Notes: generated by a model from the sequence alone, not told the origin. A stretch of DNA of 40,205 bases from Magnetococcales bacterium WMHbin3 (GCA_002753185.1 PDZX01000037.1:1-40205); one strand, 5' to 3'; shown: positions 1 to 9,364, numbered from the stretch's first letter. Program-made: numbers and translations.

Positions 1-218
1 CGGTGGAGGATGTGCGCGAGCACCTGATCCGCCTGGCGGCATTCAAGGAGTTCTTCCCGGAGTACGCCGACAAGCGCGTCTGTGGCGCGGTGGCGGGTAT
101 GGTGATCGAGGACAACGTCCGCCTGTTCGCCATCCATCAGGGGTTGTTCGTCATCGAGCAGGCGGGGGAGACCCTGCGCATGGCCAACGACGACGCCTTC
201 GTGCCGCGTTTCTGGTAA
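1..218 (+). CDS. DUF3782-type protein, C-terminal part only (cut by window edge)
   Basis: This is the 3' end of a gene whose start lies outside the window. The visible 71 or so residues match the C-terminus of the next gene almost perfectly: only two residues differ (Ala/Glu in the LA-FKEF stretch, Ala/Thr in DD-FVPRFW). It should therefore be a paralogue of the 235-900 protein, carrying the end of a PD-(D/E)XK-like fold. The GTG at position 3 is an internal valine codon, because the same codon lies mid-gene in the second copy. It ends with TAA 16 bp before the next start, so the two genes are probably co-transcribed. Function is unknown beyond the family resemblance. Confidence 0.8.
   Translation, partial: VEDVREHLIRLAAFKEFFPEYADKRVCGAVAGMVIEDNVRLFAIHQGLFVIEQAGETLRMANDDAFVPRFW
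1..218 (+). repeat. Direct repeat, copy 1 (duplicated gene 3' end)
   Basis: These 218 bases recur at 683-900. I count six mismatches, at one Ala/Glu, one Ala/Thr and four silent sites. The repeat runs exactly to the stop codon in both copies, and the left limit of copy 1 is set by the window edge, so the real duplication is longer. Confidence 0.9.
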
Positions 219-234
219 CCAGGAGGAAGCCCCA

Positions 235-900
235 ATGACACATGCCGCCGCCATCGATGCCGTCTGGGAGATGTTCCGCGAGACCAATCGTCAGTTCCAG
301 GAGATGGTTCGCGAGGAACGGGAGCGCTGGGCCAAACTCGAACTCCTGTCCCAGGAAGCGCTCCTCATGTCCCAGGAGACGGACAGACAGATGCGGGAGA
401 CGGACAGACAGATGCGGGAGACGGACAGACAGATGCGGGAAACGGACAGAAAGATGCGGGAGACCGACAGAAAGCTGGATCGGCTCGGTGACCGGCTGGG
501 TGAGTTCGTCGAGGGGCTGGTGGCCCCGGCCTGCGAGACTCTGTTCGCGCAACGAGGGATTCCGGTACACAAGGTGAGCCGCCGGGTCAAGGCAAAACTG
601 CCGGGTGGTCGCTGCATGGAGATCGATCTGTTCGTGGTCAATACCGACGCCGTTTCCCTGGTGGAGGTCAAGAGCAAGCTCACGGTGGAGGATGTGCGCG
701 AGCACCTGATCCGCCTGGCGGAATTCAAGGAGTTCTTCCCGGAGTACGCCGACAAGCGCGTTTGTGGCGCGGTGGCCGGCATGGTGATCGAGGACAACGT
801 CCGCCTGTTTGCCATCCATCAGGGGTTGTTCGTCATCGAGCAGGCGGGGGAGACCCTGCGCATGGCCAACGACGACACCTTCGTGCCGCGTTTCTGGTAA
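235..900 (+). CDS. DUF3782-type protein: coiled coil plus PD-(D/E)XK nuclease-like domain
   Basis: A 221-residue protein with no signal peptide or membrane segment, so probably cytoplasmic. Residues 1-45 are helical and charged. Residues 48-82 consist of five heptads of the form ETDRQMR/ETDRKMR, read as a coiled coil. The C-terminal 100 residues carry a PD-(D/E)XK-like core: an E-I-D motif (CMEIDLFVV), then a V-E-V-K-S-K motif followed by a helix. DUF3782/COG5493-type proteins have this layout and are predicted nuclease-fold proteins without an established role. The ATG follows an AGGAGG-like sequence (aggaggaagcccca) about 9 bp upstream. It follows a paralogue in tandem and is closed by a terminator. 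Nuclease activity is inference from the motif only. Confidence 0.85.
   Translation: MTHAAAIDAVWEMFRETNRQFQEMVREERERWAKLELLSQEALLMSQETDRQMRETDRQMRETDRQMRETDRKMRETDRKLDRLGDRLGEFVEGLVAPACETLFAQRGIPVHKVSRRVKAKLPGGRCMEIDLFVVNTDAVSLVEVKSKLTVEDVREHLIRLAEFKEFFPEYADKRVCGAVAGMVIEDNVRLFAIHQGLFVIEQAGETLRMANDDTFVPRFW
376..480 (+). repeat. Five in-frame 21-bp tandem repeats coding coiled-coil heptads
   Basis: Units start at 376, 397, 418, 439 and 460. The first three are identical at the protein level (ETDRQMR), the fourth is ETDRKMR and the fifth ETDRKLD. Each unit is one heptad, so gain or loss of a unit keeps the reading frame and changes coiled-coil length by one heptad. Confidence 0.9.
683..900 (+). 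repeat. Direct repeat, copy 2 (duplicated gene 3' end)
   Basis: Second copy of the 218-base direct repeat at 1-218. It encodes the last 71 or so residues of the complete DUF3782-type protein. Differences from copy 1 are few and mostly silent, which fits recent tandem duplication or gene conversion. Confidence 0.9.
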
Positions 901-916
901 CTTTTTCTTCTTTCTG

Positions 917-956
917 AAAAAAAAGCTCCGGCTCATGTGGCCGGAGCTTTTTTTTT
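917..956. terminator. Bidirectional rho-independent terminator
   Basis: A 12-bp perfect stem (921-932 with 940-951: AAAAGCTCCGGC / GCCGGAGCTTTT) with a 7-base loop. It is flanked by an A run on the left and a T run on the right. It lies between the convergent ends of the DUF3782-type gene (plus) and the giant repeat protein (minus) and can serve both. Confidence 0.92.
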
Positions 957-961
957 CGGGT

Positions 962-3900
962 TCATCGGGTCAGGGTGACGGTTCCCGTGCCAAAGGCAAT
1001 GGAGTTGATCATGCCGGGCAGGTAATAGTCGAAACGGATCGAGGTCGGAATCGTCTTGCTGTTGGCGCTGAACTGATCCGTGACGCCATTGGCCTGCGCG
1101 GTCGCCTTGAGCGTGTTGTGCATGTCCTTGGCATTGGATGGGTTCAGCCCCAGGGTGGATCCCAGGACGTGCGGCAGTGGCCCCATGCCGCCCCCGCCGG
1201 TGAAGAAGGCCAGCGAGCCGTCGGTCTTCAGGAGGGTCAGGGCATTGTTGTAGCTGGACAAGATCGTACTCAGATTCATGCTGATGTTGGGCAGCATTTC
1301 CAGGTGCAACACCTCCACCGTGGAGTTGGCTACGTCGATGCCAATGGTCTTGGCGGTATTGTCCACCGAAGGTTTCAGCCGGATGCGCACATCGGTGGTA
1401 TAGTCCGTGGCGAAGGGGGCGAAGGTGTTGAAGACACTGTCGAACACGGCGGCCACCGAGTTCGGCAGGCGGTTGTACATCGCCTCGATCAGCCCGATGC
1501 GGGCCAGGATGCGGATGATCGTCGGGTCGTCGGCGGGCAGGATCTCTACGGTCAGCCGCTTGACCACTTCGTTGATCTGATTGGTGAAGGCCCCTCCGGT
1601 GGTGAATTGCTGACCCAGCTTGCCCAGGATCAGCGTCACGATGTCCGAATTGGTCAGCACCTTGCTGGACGGGTTGGCGTTCATGGTGGAAAGGATGCTC
1701 TTGAAGAGGGTATCGGCATTGCTCTTGATCGTGGTCGCATTCGGCACGTCCGAAACCGCATCCAGGTTGAAAGGCCTGGCCACCACGGTGATGGTGAAGG
1801 CCTTGGAAAAGGTGCTGGCGCCCGAGTCGGTCACCTGAATGGTGACGCTGTAACTGCCTGCCACCGGGGTGGCGCCGGTGCGAACGGTGAGGTAGGCGCC
1901 GCTGGCGTTGGTGCGGACCGCGAACAGACTGCTCGCGTCGGTTGTGATGGCATAGGTGAAGGTATCGGACGGATTGTTGATGTCCGGATCCGTGGGGGTG
2001 ATGGTCGCGATCACCGACCCCGGATCGGCATCTTCGTAGAAACTGCTCCCGCCCAGGGTGAGGTCGGTGGGGCCATCGTTGACCGCCGCCACGCTGAAGG
2101 TGATGGAAGTGGAAGCGGTCTTGGCCCCTCCCGACCCGGTGAACCCCATGTCGGAAACCGTCACCGAGACGGTCTCCGAGCCGTTGTAATCCTGATCTCC
2201 CTGGTAGGTGAAACTGCCGATGGCGGCGCTCAAGTTGGCCAGAGTGCCGGTGAAGATCACGGTGGAGAGGGTGTTGGCCGTGGTGAGCGAGACCGAACCG
2301 TTGGTTACCGTGATTTTGCCGTGCAGGGCGGTCAGGGTGGCCTGCATGGTGCCGGCGGCGGCGTCCACGTCGGCCACGCTCCAGCCGGTGATGGTGGCGG
2401 CAGTGTCCTCGGTGACTGCGGCGGTGGGCGCAGCGGTGCCAGAGAGGACCGGGGCGTCGTTGACCTCCGCCACGGTGAATGTCATGGTGCCCGTGGCGTT
2501 TTTCGGCACCACCGGACTTTCGTCGCCGGCATAACCCTGATCGTTGATGGTGACCGTGATGGTCTCAGTGCCGTTGGCGTCCTGATTGCCCAGATAGGTG
2601 AGGGTGGCCAGGGCGGTGTTGACATTGGTCAGCGTGCCGGTGAAGACCATGCTGGAGGAGTTGTTGGCCCCGGAGGTGAAGGTCAGACCCGTGGTGGAGG
2701 CCAGGGTCACCTTGCCGATGGTGGCCGTCAGGGTGATCTCGACCAGATTGGTTCCGGCATCCACGTCCGCCACGCTGACGCCGGTGATGTTCATGCTGGT
2801 ATCCTCGGTGGCGCTCAGGCCGGTGGGCACCGAGATGGTCGGTGTGTCGTTGACCGCGACGATCGTGAAGTTCAGGGTGGATGTGGCGCTCAAGGCGCCG
2901 CCAGAGCCGATGCTGCCCTGGTCCGAGACCGTCAGGGTGACGGTTTCCGCGCCGTTGGCGTTGAGGTTGCTCAGATAACTCAGGCCGGTCAGCGCGGTGT
3001 TCACATCGGTCAGGGTCCCGGTGAAGACCATGCTGGAGGTGCCGCTGGCCCCGGAGGAGAAGGTCAGGCCGGTGGTGGTGCTCAGGGTCAGCTTGCCCTT
3101 GGTGGCGGCGAGGGTGACCTGGATCGGGTTGCTGGCGATGGTGTTGGTCGGGACGGTCATGTCCACGTCGGCCACGCTCCAGCCGACGATGGTGGCCGCC
3201 ACATCCTCGCTGACCGAGGGGGTGGTGGGGGTGGCGATGGTCGGGGAGTCGTTGACCGCCGCGATGGTGAAGGTCACCGTGGAGGTGGCCGACTGGGCGC
3301 CGCCCGCGCCGGTATTGCCCAGGTCATTGACCACCAGGGTGATGGTCTCCGAGCCGTTGTAATCCTGGGTGCCCTGATAGGACATACTGGTCAGGGCGGC
3401 GTTCAATTGCGTCTTGGTGCCGGTGAAGACCATGCTCGACGATCCGCTGGACCCGGAGGTGATCGACACTCCGGAGCCACCAGCCAGGGTGATGGTCCCG
3501 TTGGTCACCGAAAGGGAGGCCTGCACGGTCCCGCCGCTGTCATCCTCGTCCGCGACGTTGAAGGTGACCGAAAGCGCGGTATCCTCGGTGGCCAGGGCGG
3601 TCAGCGAGGCGGCGGTGGGGGCGGTGATGACCGGCGCGTCGTTGACGTTGGTGACCGTGATGGTCACCGCCTGGGTGGCGGTCAATGTCCCGGATCCGTT
3701 GTCCGTGGCCTTCACCGTGATTTCGTAGTTGTTGTCGGTGTTGGCGTCCGTGGGCACCTCGTAATTGGGCGCGGTCTTGAAGGTCACGACCCCGCCGGCG
3801 GTGATGTCGAACTTGGATTCGTCCGCGCCCGTGCCGGCGAAGGACCAGGTGATGGCATCGCTTTCGAGGTCCGTGGCGGTGGCCGAGTAGGCGGTGCCGG

Positions 3901-6900
3901 TGCCGTTCTCGGCGAATGAGGCGGTCGTCGCCGAGGTGATGGTGGGTGCGTCGTTGGCGCCATTGATGGTGACGGTCAGCACGCCGATGTCGGTCAGGGC
4001 GCCGTCGGAAACGGTATAATTGAAACTGTCGGTAGTGGATTGCCCCGATTTGAGGGCCTGCACGGTGGCGTTGGCCTCGTCCACCACATAGGTGAAGGCA
4101 CCCGTGGCGGGGGTGAGGGTCAGGGTGCCGTAGGTGCCGGTCGAGACATAATCGGCCCCTGATGGGGTGGCGGCGGTTCCGCTCCCCTCGACGTTGCCGG
4201 TGCGCAGCGAGGTGACCGACAGGGCGTCGCTTTCGACATCGGTGTCGCTGCTGGTCAGGACATTGCCGCTGGCGTTGGCCCCGCCGGTGTCGTTGTTGGT
4301 GCCACCCTTTTCCGTTGCCGTGGCGGTATCGTTCACTGCCACCGGGGCGTCGTTGGCTCCGTTGATGGTGATGGTCAACAGCGCCGTGTCGGGGAGCGAG
4401 CCGTCGGAAGCGGTATAGTTGAAAGATTCGGTCAGGGTCCCCGTCTTCAGGGCCTGCACCGCAGCATTGGTTTCATCGACGGTATAGGTATAGGCCCCGG
4501 TGCTGGCGATGGTCAGGGAACCATAGGTGCCTGTCAGGGCTGCGCCCACCGTGCCCGCCGTGCCCGACCCCTCCGAGTCGCCGGTGCGGATCGCGGAGAC
4601 CACCAGGGTGGTGCCGGTATCGGCATCGGTATCGTTGGTGAGCACGTTGCCGGTGGCAGTGCTGCCGGCCGTGCCGTTGAGCGTGCCGCCGGCCTCGATG
4701 GCGGTGCCGGTGTCGTCGGCGGCCACTGGGGTTTCGTTGGCGCCGTTGATGGTGATGGTCAACACCCCGATGTCGCTCAATGAGCCATCGTAAGCTGTAT
4801 AATTAAAGCTTTCCGAGATGCTTTGTCCCACGGCCAAGGCGTTCACCGTGGCATTCGTGTTGTCAACTAAATACGTATAGGAACCATCCGTATTCAAGGT
4901 GAGGGAACCATAGGTGCCAACCAGGGTCGAGCCGGGCGTGGCCGAGGTGCCCAGCCCCTCGGAGGCGCCGAGCCGGAATTCGGTCATGGTCAGGGAGGCA
5001 TGAGCCGTGTCCACGTCGGTGTCGTTGTCGAGCACGTTGCCCGTGGCATTGCTGCCTGGCGTGGCATTGCTCACGCCGCCCGCCTCGGTGGCGCTGCCGG
5101 TGTCGTTCACTGCCACCGGGGCGTCGTTGGCGCCGGTGATGGTGATGGTCAGGACCGCCGTGTCGGTCAGGGTGCCGTCCGTGACCGTGTAGTTGAACGA
5201 TTCGGAGAGGCTCTGTCCCACTGCGAGGGCCTGCACCGTGGCATTGCTCTCGTTGATCACATAGGTATAGGCGCCGCTCGCGGCCACGGTCAGGGAACCG
5301 TAGGTCCCGGTCAGGGCGGCCCCGACCGTGCCGTCGGTGCCGCTCCCCTCGACGCCGCCGGTACGGATGGCGTTTACTTGCAGCGTGGTGCCATCATCGA
5401 GATCGGTGTCATTGGTGACCACATTGCCGGTGGCGTTGCTGCCCGCCGTGCCATTGCCGGTGCCGCTGGCTTCCGTGGCGCTCCCAGTGTCGTCCGAGGC
5501 CACCGGGGCTTCGTTGGCCCCGTTGATGGTGATGGTCAGCAGGCCGTAGTCGGTCAGCGCACCATCGGAGACCGTGTAATTGAAGGTATCCGTGATGCTT
5601 TGCGCCGAATTCAGGGCCTGCACGGTGGGATTGGTGTCATCCACCGTATAGGAATAACTGCCATCCTCTTGCATGGTGAGGGAACCATAGGTGCCGGTCA
5701 GGGGCGAGGCGAGGGTGCCGGCGGTGCCGGATCCCTCGGTGTTGCCCAGTCGGATGGCGGTCACGGTCAGGGTGTCGCCCTCGACATCGGTGTCGTTGGT
5801 CAGGACGTTGCCGGTGGCCGCGCTGCCCGCCGTGGCGTTGTTCACGCCGCCCGCCTCGGTGGCGGTTCCGGTATCGTTCACGGCGACCGGGGCGTCGTTG
5901 ACCGCCGTCACCGTGACGATCTTGCTGCCGGTGATGGCCGTTGCCACGCCATCGCTCACCGAGGTGGCGATGGAAAAGCTCTGGTCGTAGTCCGCAGCCG
6001 GGGTGAAGGTCAGCGCGGCCAGCAAGGAATTGATGTCCGTCTGGGGACCGCTGGCGCTCCACACCCCGTCCGCGAAGCTGGAGGTGGTGTTGCCCGCCGA
6101 GGCGACGGCAAGCGTCCCGGCCAATGGATCCGACAGGCTCACGGTGACGGTGAGGACCGCGTTGGCGTCGTTGTCATTCACCTCGATGGCTTTGAGCTTG
6201 AATGCCTTGGCATCCTCGGTGAACGCCTCGGCGGCGGAGAGATTGGTCGCGGTCGGCGCATCGTTGACCGGGGTGACGGTCACCGGTTTGGAGCCGGTCA
6301 GGGTGGTCGCTCCGTCGCTCACCGAGGTGGTGATGGTGAAGTTCTTGTCGTAGTTGGCCGCCGGGGTGAACTTGACCGCCGCCAGCAGGAAGTTGATATC
6401 ATCCAGGGATCCGCTGGCGCGCCATGTCCCGGCGCTGAACGAGGAGCTGATGCCGGCAGGCGAGCTTTCGGTGGAGAGGGCGCCCGCGCTGGAGTCGGAG
6501 AGGGTCAACGTCGCGGTGAGGGTCCCACCTGCATCCGGGTCGCTCACCACGATGGGCACCAGCTTGAACTGGGCGGCATCCTCGGAAAACGCCTCGTTCG
6601 CCGACAAGTTGGTCGCCGTGGACGGCTCGTTGACATCCGTGAGATTGATGGTGACCGTGGCGGTTCCGGTCGTCCCCTTGGGATCCTTCACCGTGACGCT
6701 CAACGCGAAGCTCTTGTTGACCTCGTAATTCATCTGGGCGGCATCGCTCACCGTGATGGTCCCGCTGGCGGCATCGATGGCGAACGCCGTGGATCCGGAG
6801 CCGCTCAGGCTGAAGGTGAGCGCGCCTTTGTCCGCCGCGTCCGGATCGGTTGCGGAGAGCGTTCCCACGATGGTGCCGTTGGGGCTGTTCTCCTTGAGCG

Positions 6901-9364
6901 TGAAGGTCTGCGAGTTGACCGTCGGGGGACGGTTGGTTTGCAGAATCGTCGAGGTCGTCGTCGAGGTCGCTGTCGGCGGTTTCGAGATCACCGGATCCGG
7001 CAGTGCATACGGGACCGGGGGAATGGGGCTGGTCACCGCCGGGATGGTCGTGGGTGGCACCGGCGGCTTTTCGACTGGCAGTTTGCTCGGATCCGGCGTC
7101 GGCGTCTTTTCACCCTTTTTGGTGTCGTCCTCCGTGGGCTGCGGCTTGTCGTCCGTCGTCGGTTTTTTCTCGGTGGCGGGCTTTTTCTCCGCCTCGTTCT
7201 CCTGTTTGATCTTGGTTGCCTCCTTGTTGGCATCCTCGATGTTCAGGCCCAGTTTCTTGGCTTCCTGTTGTTGCACGGCATTGGCCGTGTCGGCCTTCTG
7301 CTTGATCACCTGCTCCAGGGGAATGCCTTTTTTTACATCATCAGCCACTTTGGTAGTGAACTGCTGCAACGTCTTCTCGTTTTCCTGGCCGAACGGTCCC
7401 AGGGTGTTCCACCCGAAAATGGCATGGACTTTGGGAATTTCAGAGATTGGCTGGGCCTGGTTGTGCTGCAATTCCTGGTGAATGGTCTGGAAAATCGCCT
7501 GTTTGTCGGCAGGCACGATATCCTGGATCTTCTGGAAGGTCTCCGCCTGGATGTTCCGCCGTTGTTGTTGCGTCTCCATGTTGATCGTATTGAATTGGGC
7601 AGCAACATCCTGAGGCAGGAGGTTCCTGGTCTGCTCCACGGCTTCATGCTCCGCGTTCCGTGTCTGAACCGTCTGCTGGTTCAGGATCTCCTTCGCCTGC
7701 GCGCTCTTGTCCGGGGGCAACAACCCATTGATCTTTTCGGTCGCGGTGTTGTCTGCGGCGGTGGTCTGCGTGGCGAGCTTCTCCAGAATCGCCTTCGCCT
7801 TTTGGTAGTCATTGTCGTCCGGCAGGGTCTTGCGCAACTTGTCGAGGGTCTTCTGGGAAATCTCGCCTGGCTTGTCACCCGTATCCGCCAACACTTCGGT
7901 GATCTTGTCCTTCTTGGGACCGCCAAGAGTTTCCTGCAACTGCTTTTCGGTCTCGACGTTCACCTGGGCCGTCTTCCGCTCCTTTTCGTCCAGGATCTGT
8001 TGCACCTTGTCCTGGACCTCCGGTCCCAGGAGCTTTTCCAGCTTGTCGGCGGCATCTCTGGCCGCGCCCTTTTTCTTGTCCTGTTTCTGCTCCTCGATCT
8101 CCAGGGCATCATTCAGCTTCTTTTCGTCGCCGTTCAGGGCCTTCAGGAGTTTATCCTCGGCTTTCCGTTTCGCCTGCTCCTCCTTCTGTTCCCGTTCCCG
8201 CTCGGCGTTCTTCATCTTGTTGAAGGTTTCTTCGCCCAGCTCCTGCTTGAGCTTGTTCTCCAGCTTCTCGATTTTTTCGGTTTGATCGAGTTTCTTGTCC
8301 ACCGACTTCTTTAGTTCTTCGTAAAAATTTTTCTCCGCCTTATCGAAGACTTCCTTCAGGGCCGCCGGGTTTGCGGCGAGCAGTTTCTCGGCGGTCGCGA
8401 CATCCGCAGCCGCGCCTTTTTTCACCAGGTCCTGGGCGGCTTGCCGGATCACCTGTTGCTGGGATTCCTGGCTGAGCTTGCGCACGGCAGTCGAGGTATA
8501 GGAGTCCTTCATCTCATCCCGTGTCGCCTTGCGCACCTCTGGCGGCGTGCCGGGCGTGGCTTCCAGGCGATGGTTTTGCTTGATGACTTCCGGCTCGGCG
8601 GAGGTGTCCGCCGCGATGGCCTCGGCGAAGAGGGACCAGGCCGGCGAGAAATAGACCTCGCCCAGGGAGGCGCTCTTGCCGTTGGCCAGGCTTTTCTCCA
8701 TCCAGACCAGCACCTCCTTTTGCAGGGTGATCACCTCGATCCTGCCCCGATCGCCCAGGCGCGCGAACCCCTCGGTGCCGCGCACCCCCAGGGTGGCCGA
8801 CGGGGTCGTCACCTTGAAGGGACGGTTCTGGAGTTGCGCCAGGCGACCGGAGGTGAATCTGATCATGCCCTTCGTCAGATCGACCGTGCCATTGCCGGTC
8901 TGATCCTTCATGGAGTACTGGTACTCCTGGACCAGGAATTCGCTTTCGGGACCGAGGGCGATGACGGCCCTGTCCTTCATCTTCATGGCGATGCGGCCTT
9001 CCTTGCCGGTGAAGATCCGGTCGCCCTTGAACAGGGGATCATTATCATTCAGGGTGCGCTTGACTTTGTCGGTTTCGGCGAAGACCAGTCCCTTGACAAG
9101 GTTCACCGTGCCCACCTCCTCGCGTTTGGGGCCGGTATCGGCGGCAGCCTGGGCCTCGGCCTCGGCGGTTTTCTGTTCGCCTTCCGCCGGTTCTTCCTTG
9201 GCGGCGCTCTTGGCCTCCGGACGGGTGACCTTGGCCCGTTCCAGGACGATGGCCTTGGTCTTTTCCGAGGAGTCCGGTCCCAGCAGAAAATAACCGCCCG
9301 CGAGTGCCACGCATGTCAGCACCAGGATCGCGATCAGCCATTTGTTGCGCAACAGATTGCCCAT
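962..9364 (-). CDS. Giant membrane-anchored FecR / helical / cadherin-VCBS repeat protein
   Basis: A 2800-residue surface or secreted adhesin-like protein. From the N-terminus: one transmembrane segment (about 9-28); a FecR domain (about 85-220) with the hallmark TPSATLGVRGTEGF; a charged, mostly helical Lys/Glu/Gln-rich region (about 280-725); a Pro/Thr/Lys linker (about 728-811); a cadherin-like domain with DxNEP/DxNDAP-type calcium motifs; two NLSA-EAF-ED repeats (about 905-1155); five VCBS-type repeats of about 130 residues (about 1155-1802); another cadherin domain; four related repeats ending in SSMVFTGT-like strands (about 1907-2428); a last cadherin-like domain; and 275 non-repetitive residues. 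I chose ATG 9364 because AAGGGA precedes it and the segment after it begins the membrane anchor. An upstream TTG at 9448 lies before a TATACT -10-like box (9430-9435, minus). No RTX nonapeptides and no type I secretion genes are seen nearby. Adhesion is inference. Confidence 0.88.
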   Translation of the reverse strand: MGNLLRNKWLIAILVLTCVALAGGYFLLGPDSSEKTKAIVLERAKVTRPEAKSAAKEEPAEGEQKTAEAEAQAAADTGPKREEVGTVNLVKGLVFAETDKVKRTLNDNDPLFKGDRIFTGKEGRIAMKMKDRAVIALGPESEFLVQEYQYSMKDQTGNGTVDLTKGMIRFTSGRLAQLQNRPFKVTTPSATLGVRGTEGFARLGDRGRIEVITLQKEVLVWMEKSLANGKSASLGEVYFSPAWSLFAEAIAADTSAEPEVIKQNHRLEATPGTPPEVRKATRDEMKDSYTSTAVRKLSQESQQQVIRQAAQDLVKKGAAADVATAEKLLAANPAALKEVFDKAEKNFYEELKKSVDKKLDQTEKIEKLENKLKQELGEETFNKMKNAEREREQKEEQAKRKAEDKLLKALNGDEKKLNDALEIEEQKQDKKKGAARDAADKLEKLLGPEVQDKVQQILDEKERKTAQVNVETEKQLQETLGGPKKDKITEVLADTGDKPGEISQKTLDKLRKTLPDDNDYQKAKAILEKLATQTTAADNTATEKINGLLPPDKSAQAKEILNQQTVQTRNAEHEAVEQTRNLLPQDVAAQFNTINMETQQQRRNIQAETFQKIQDIVPADKQAIFQTIHQELQHNQAQPISEIPKVHAIFGWNTLGPFGQENEKTLQQFTTKVADDVKKGIPLEQVIKQKADTANAVQQQEAKKLGLNIEDANKEATKIKQENEAEKKPATEKKPTTDDKPQPTEDDTKKGEKTPTPDPSKLPVEKPPVPPTTIPAVTSPIPPVPYALPDPVISKPPTATSTTTSTILQTNRPPTVNSQTFTLKENSPNGTIVGTLSATDPDAADKGALTFSLSGSGSTAFAIDAASGTITVSDAAQMNYEVNKSFALSVTVKDPKGTTGTATVTINLTDVNEPSTATNLSANEAFSEDAAQFKLVPIVVSDPDAGGTLTATLTLSDSSAGALSTESSPAGISSSFSAGTWRASGSLDDINFLLAAVKFTPAANYDKNFTITTSVSDGATTLTGSKPVTVTPVNDAPTATNLSAAEAFTEDAKAFKLKAIEVNDNDANAVLTVTVSLSDPLAGTLAVASAGNTTSSFADGVWSASGPQTDINSLLAALTFTPAADYDQSFSIATSVSDGVATAITGSKIVTVTAVNDAPVAVNDTGTATEAGGVNNATAGSAATGNVLTNDTDVEGDTLTVTAIRLGNTEGSGTAGTLASPLTGTYGSLTMQEDGSYSYTVDDTNPTVQALNSAQSITDTFNYTVSDGALTDYGLLTITINGANEAPVASDDTGSATEASGTGNGTAGSNATGNVVTNDTDLDDGTTLQVNAIRTGGVEGSGTDGTVGAALTGTYGSLTVAASGAYTYVINESNATVQALAVGQSLSESFNYTVTDGTLTDTAVLTITITGANDAPVAVNDTGSATEAGGVSNATPGSNATGNVLDNDTDVDTAHASLTMTEFRLGASEGLGTSATPGSTLVGTYGSLTLNTDGSYTYLVDNTNATVNALAVGQSISESFNYTAYDGSLSDIGVLTITINGANETPVAADDTGTAIEAGGTLNGTAGSTATGNVLTNDTDADTGTTLVVSAIRTGDSEGSGTAGTVGAALTGTYGSLTIASTGAYTYTVDETNAAVQALKTGTLTESFNYTASDGSLPDTALLTITINGANDAPVAVNDTATATEKGGTNNDTGGANASGNVLTSSDTDVESDALSVTSLRTGNVEGSGTAATPSGADYVSTGTYGTLTLTPATGAFTYVVDEANATVQALKSGQSTTDSFNYTVSDGALTDIGVLTVTINGANDAPTITSATTASFAENGTGTAYSATATDLESDAITWSFAGTGADESKFDITAGGVVTFKTAPNYEVPTDANTDNNYEITVKATDNGSGTLTATQAVTITVTNVNDAPVITAPTAASLTALATEDTALSVTFNVADEDDSGGTVQASLSVTNGTITLAGGSGVSITSGSSGSSSMVFTGTKTQLNAALTSMSYQGTQDYNGSETITLVVNDLGNTGAGGAQSATSTVTFTIAAVNDSPTIATPTTPSVSEDVAATIVGWSVADVDMTVPTNTIASNPIQVTLAATKGKLTLSTTTGLTFSSGASGTSSMVFTGTLTDVNTALTGLSYLSNLNANGAETVTLTVSDQGSIGSGGALSATSTLNFTIVAVNDTPTISVPTGLSATEDTSMNITGVSVADVDAGTNLVEITLTATIGKVTLASTTGLTFTSGANNSSSMVFTGTLTNVNTALATLTYLGNQDANGTETITVTINDQGYAGDESPVVPKNATGTMTFTVAEVNDAPVLSGTAAPTAAVTEDTAATITGWSVADVDAAAGTMQATLTALHGKITVTNGSVSLTTANTLSTVIFTGTLANLSAAIGSFTYQGDQDYNGSETVSVTVSDMGFTGSGGAKTASTSITFSVAAVNDGPTDLTLGGSSFYEDADPGSVIATITPTDPDINNPSDTFTYAITTDASSLFAVRTNASGAYLTVRTGATPVAGSYSVTIQVTDSGASTFSKAFTITVVARPFNLDAVSDVPNATTIKSNADTLFKSILSTMNANPSSKVLTNSDIVTLILGKLGQQFTTGGAFTNQINEVVKRLTVEILPADDPTIIRILARIGLIEAMYNRLPNSVAAVFDSVFNTFAPFATDYTTDVRIRLKPSVDNTAKTIGIDVANSTVEVLHLEMLPNISMNLSTILSSYNNALTLLKTDGSLAFFTGGGGMGPLPHVLGSTLGLNPSNAKDMHNTLKATAQANGVTDQFSANSKTIPTSIRFDYYLPGMINSIAFGTGTVTLTR
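2079..3643 (-). repeat. Four tandem cadherin-like repeats of a second family
   Basis: About 390 bp per unit. Each unit has ND-xP near the start, then ATEDT, WSVADVD, SSMVFTGTLT, L-YLG-QDANG-ETITVT and an N-D-x-G turn. The first copy is the most divergent (ADEDDSGG in place of VADVD). The spacing matches the five-copy array but the sequence family is different. Confidence 0.8.
3956..5899 (-). repeat. Five tandem VCBS-type protein repeats
   Basis: About 390 bp per unit. Each unit encodes ND/NE-xPVA-x-DTGxAxEAGG near its start, then GNVLTNDTD, GTYGSLT, YTY-VD and SFNYTxxDG, ending in LTITINGA. The copies are clearly diverged at the DNA level, so this is an old array and not a recent expansion. 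Confidence 0.85.

Noticed and set aside
376..480. Tandem 21-bp repeats considered as a CRISPR array
   Set aside because: The units are contiguous with no spacers and are in frame with a coding gene.
5000..8314. Very long plus-strand open frame opposite the giant repeat protein
   Set aside because: It mirrors the repeat and helical code of the minus-strand gene, has no recognisable domain or good start, and exists because GC-rich codons leave few stops on the other strand. The same applies to the plus-strand frame at 809-3919.
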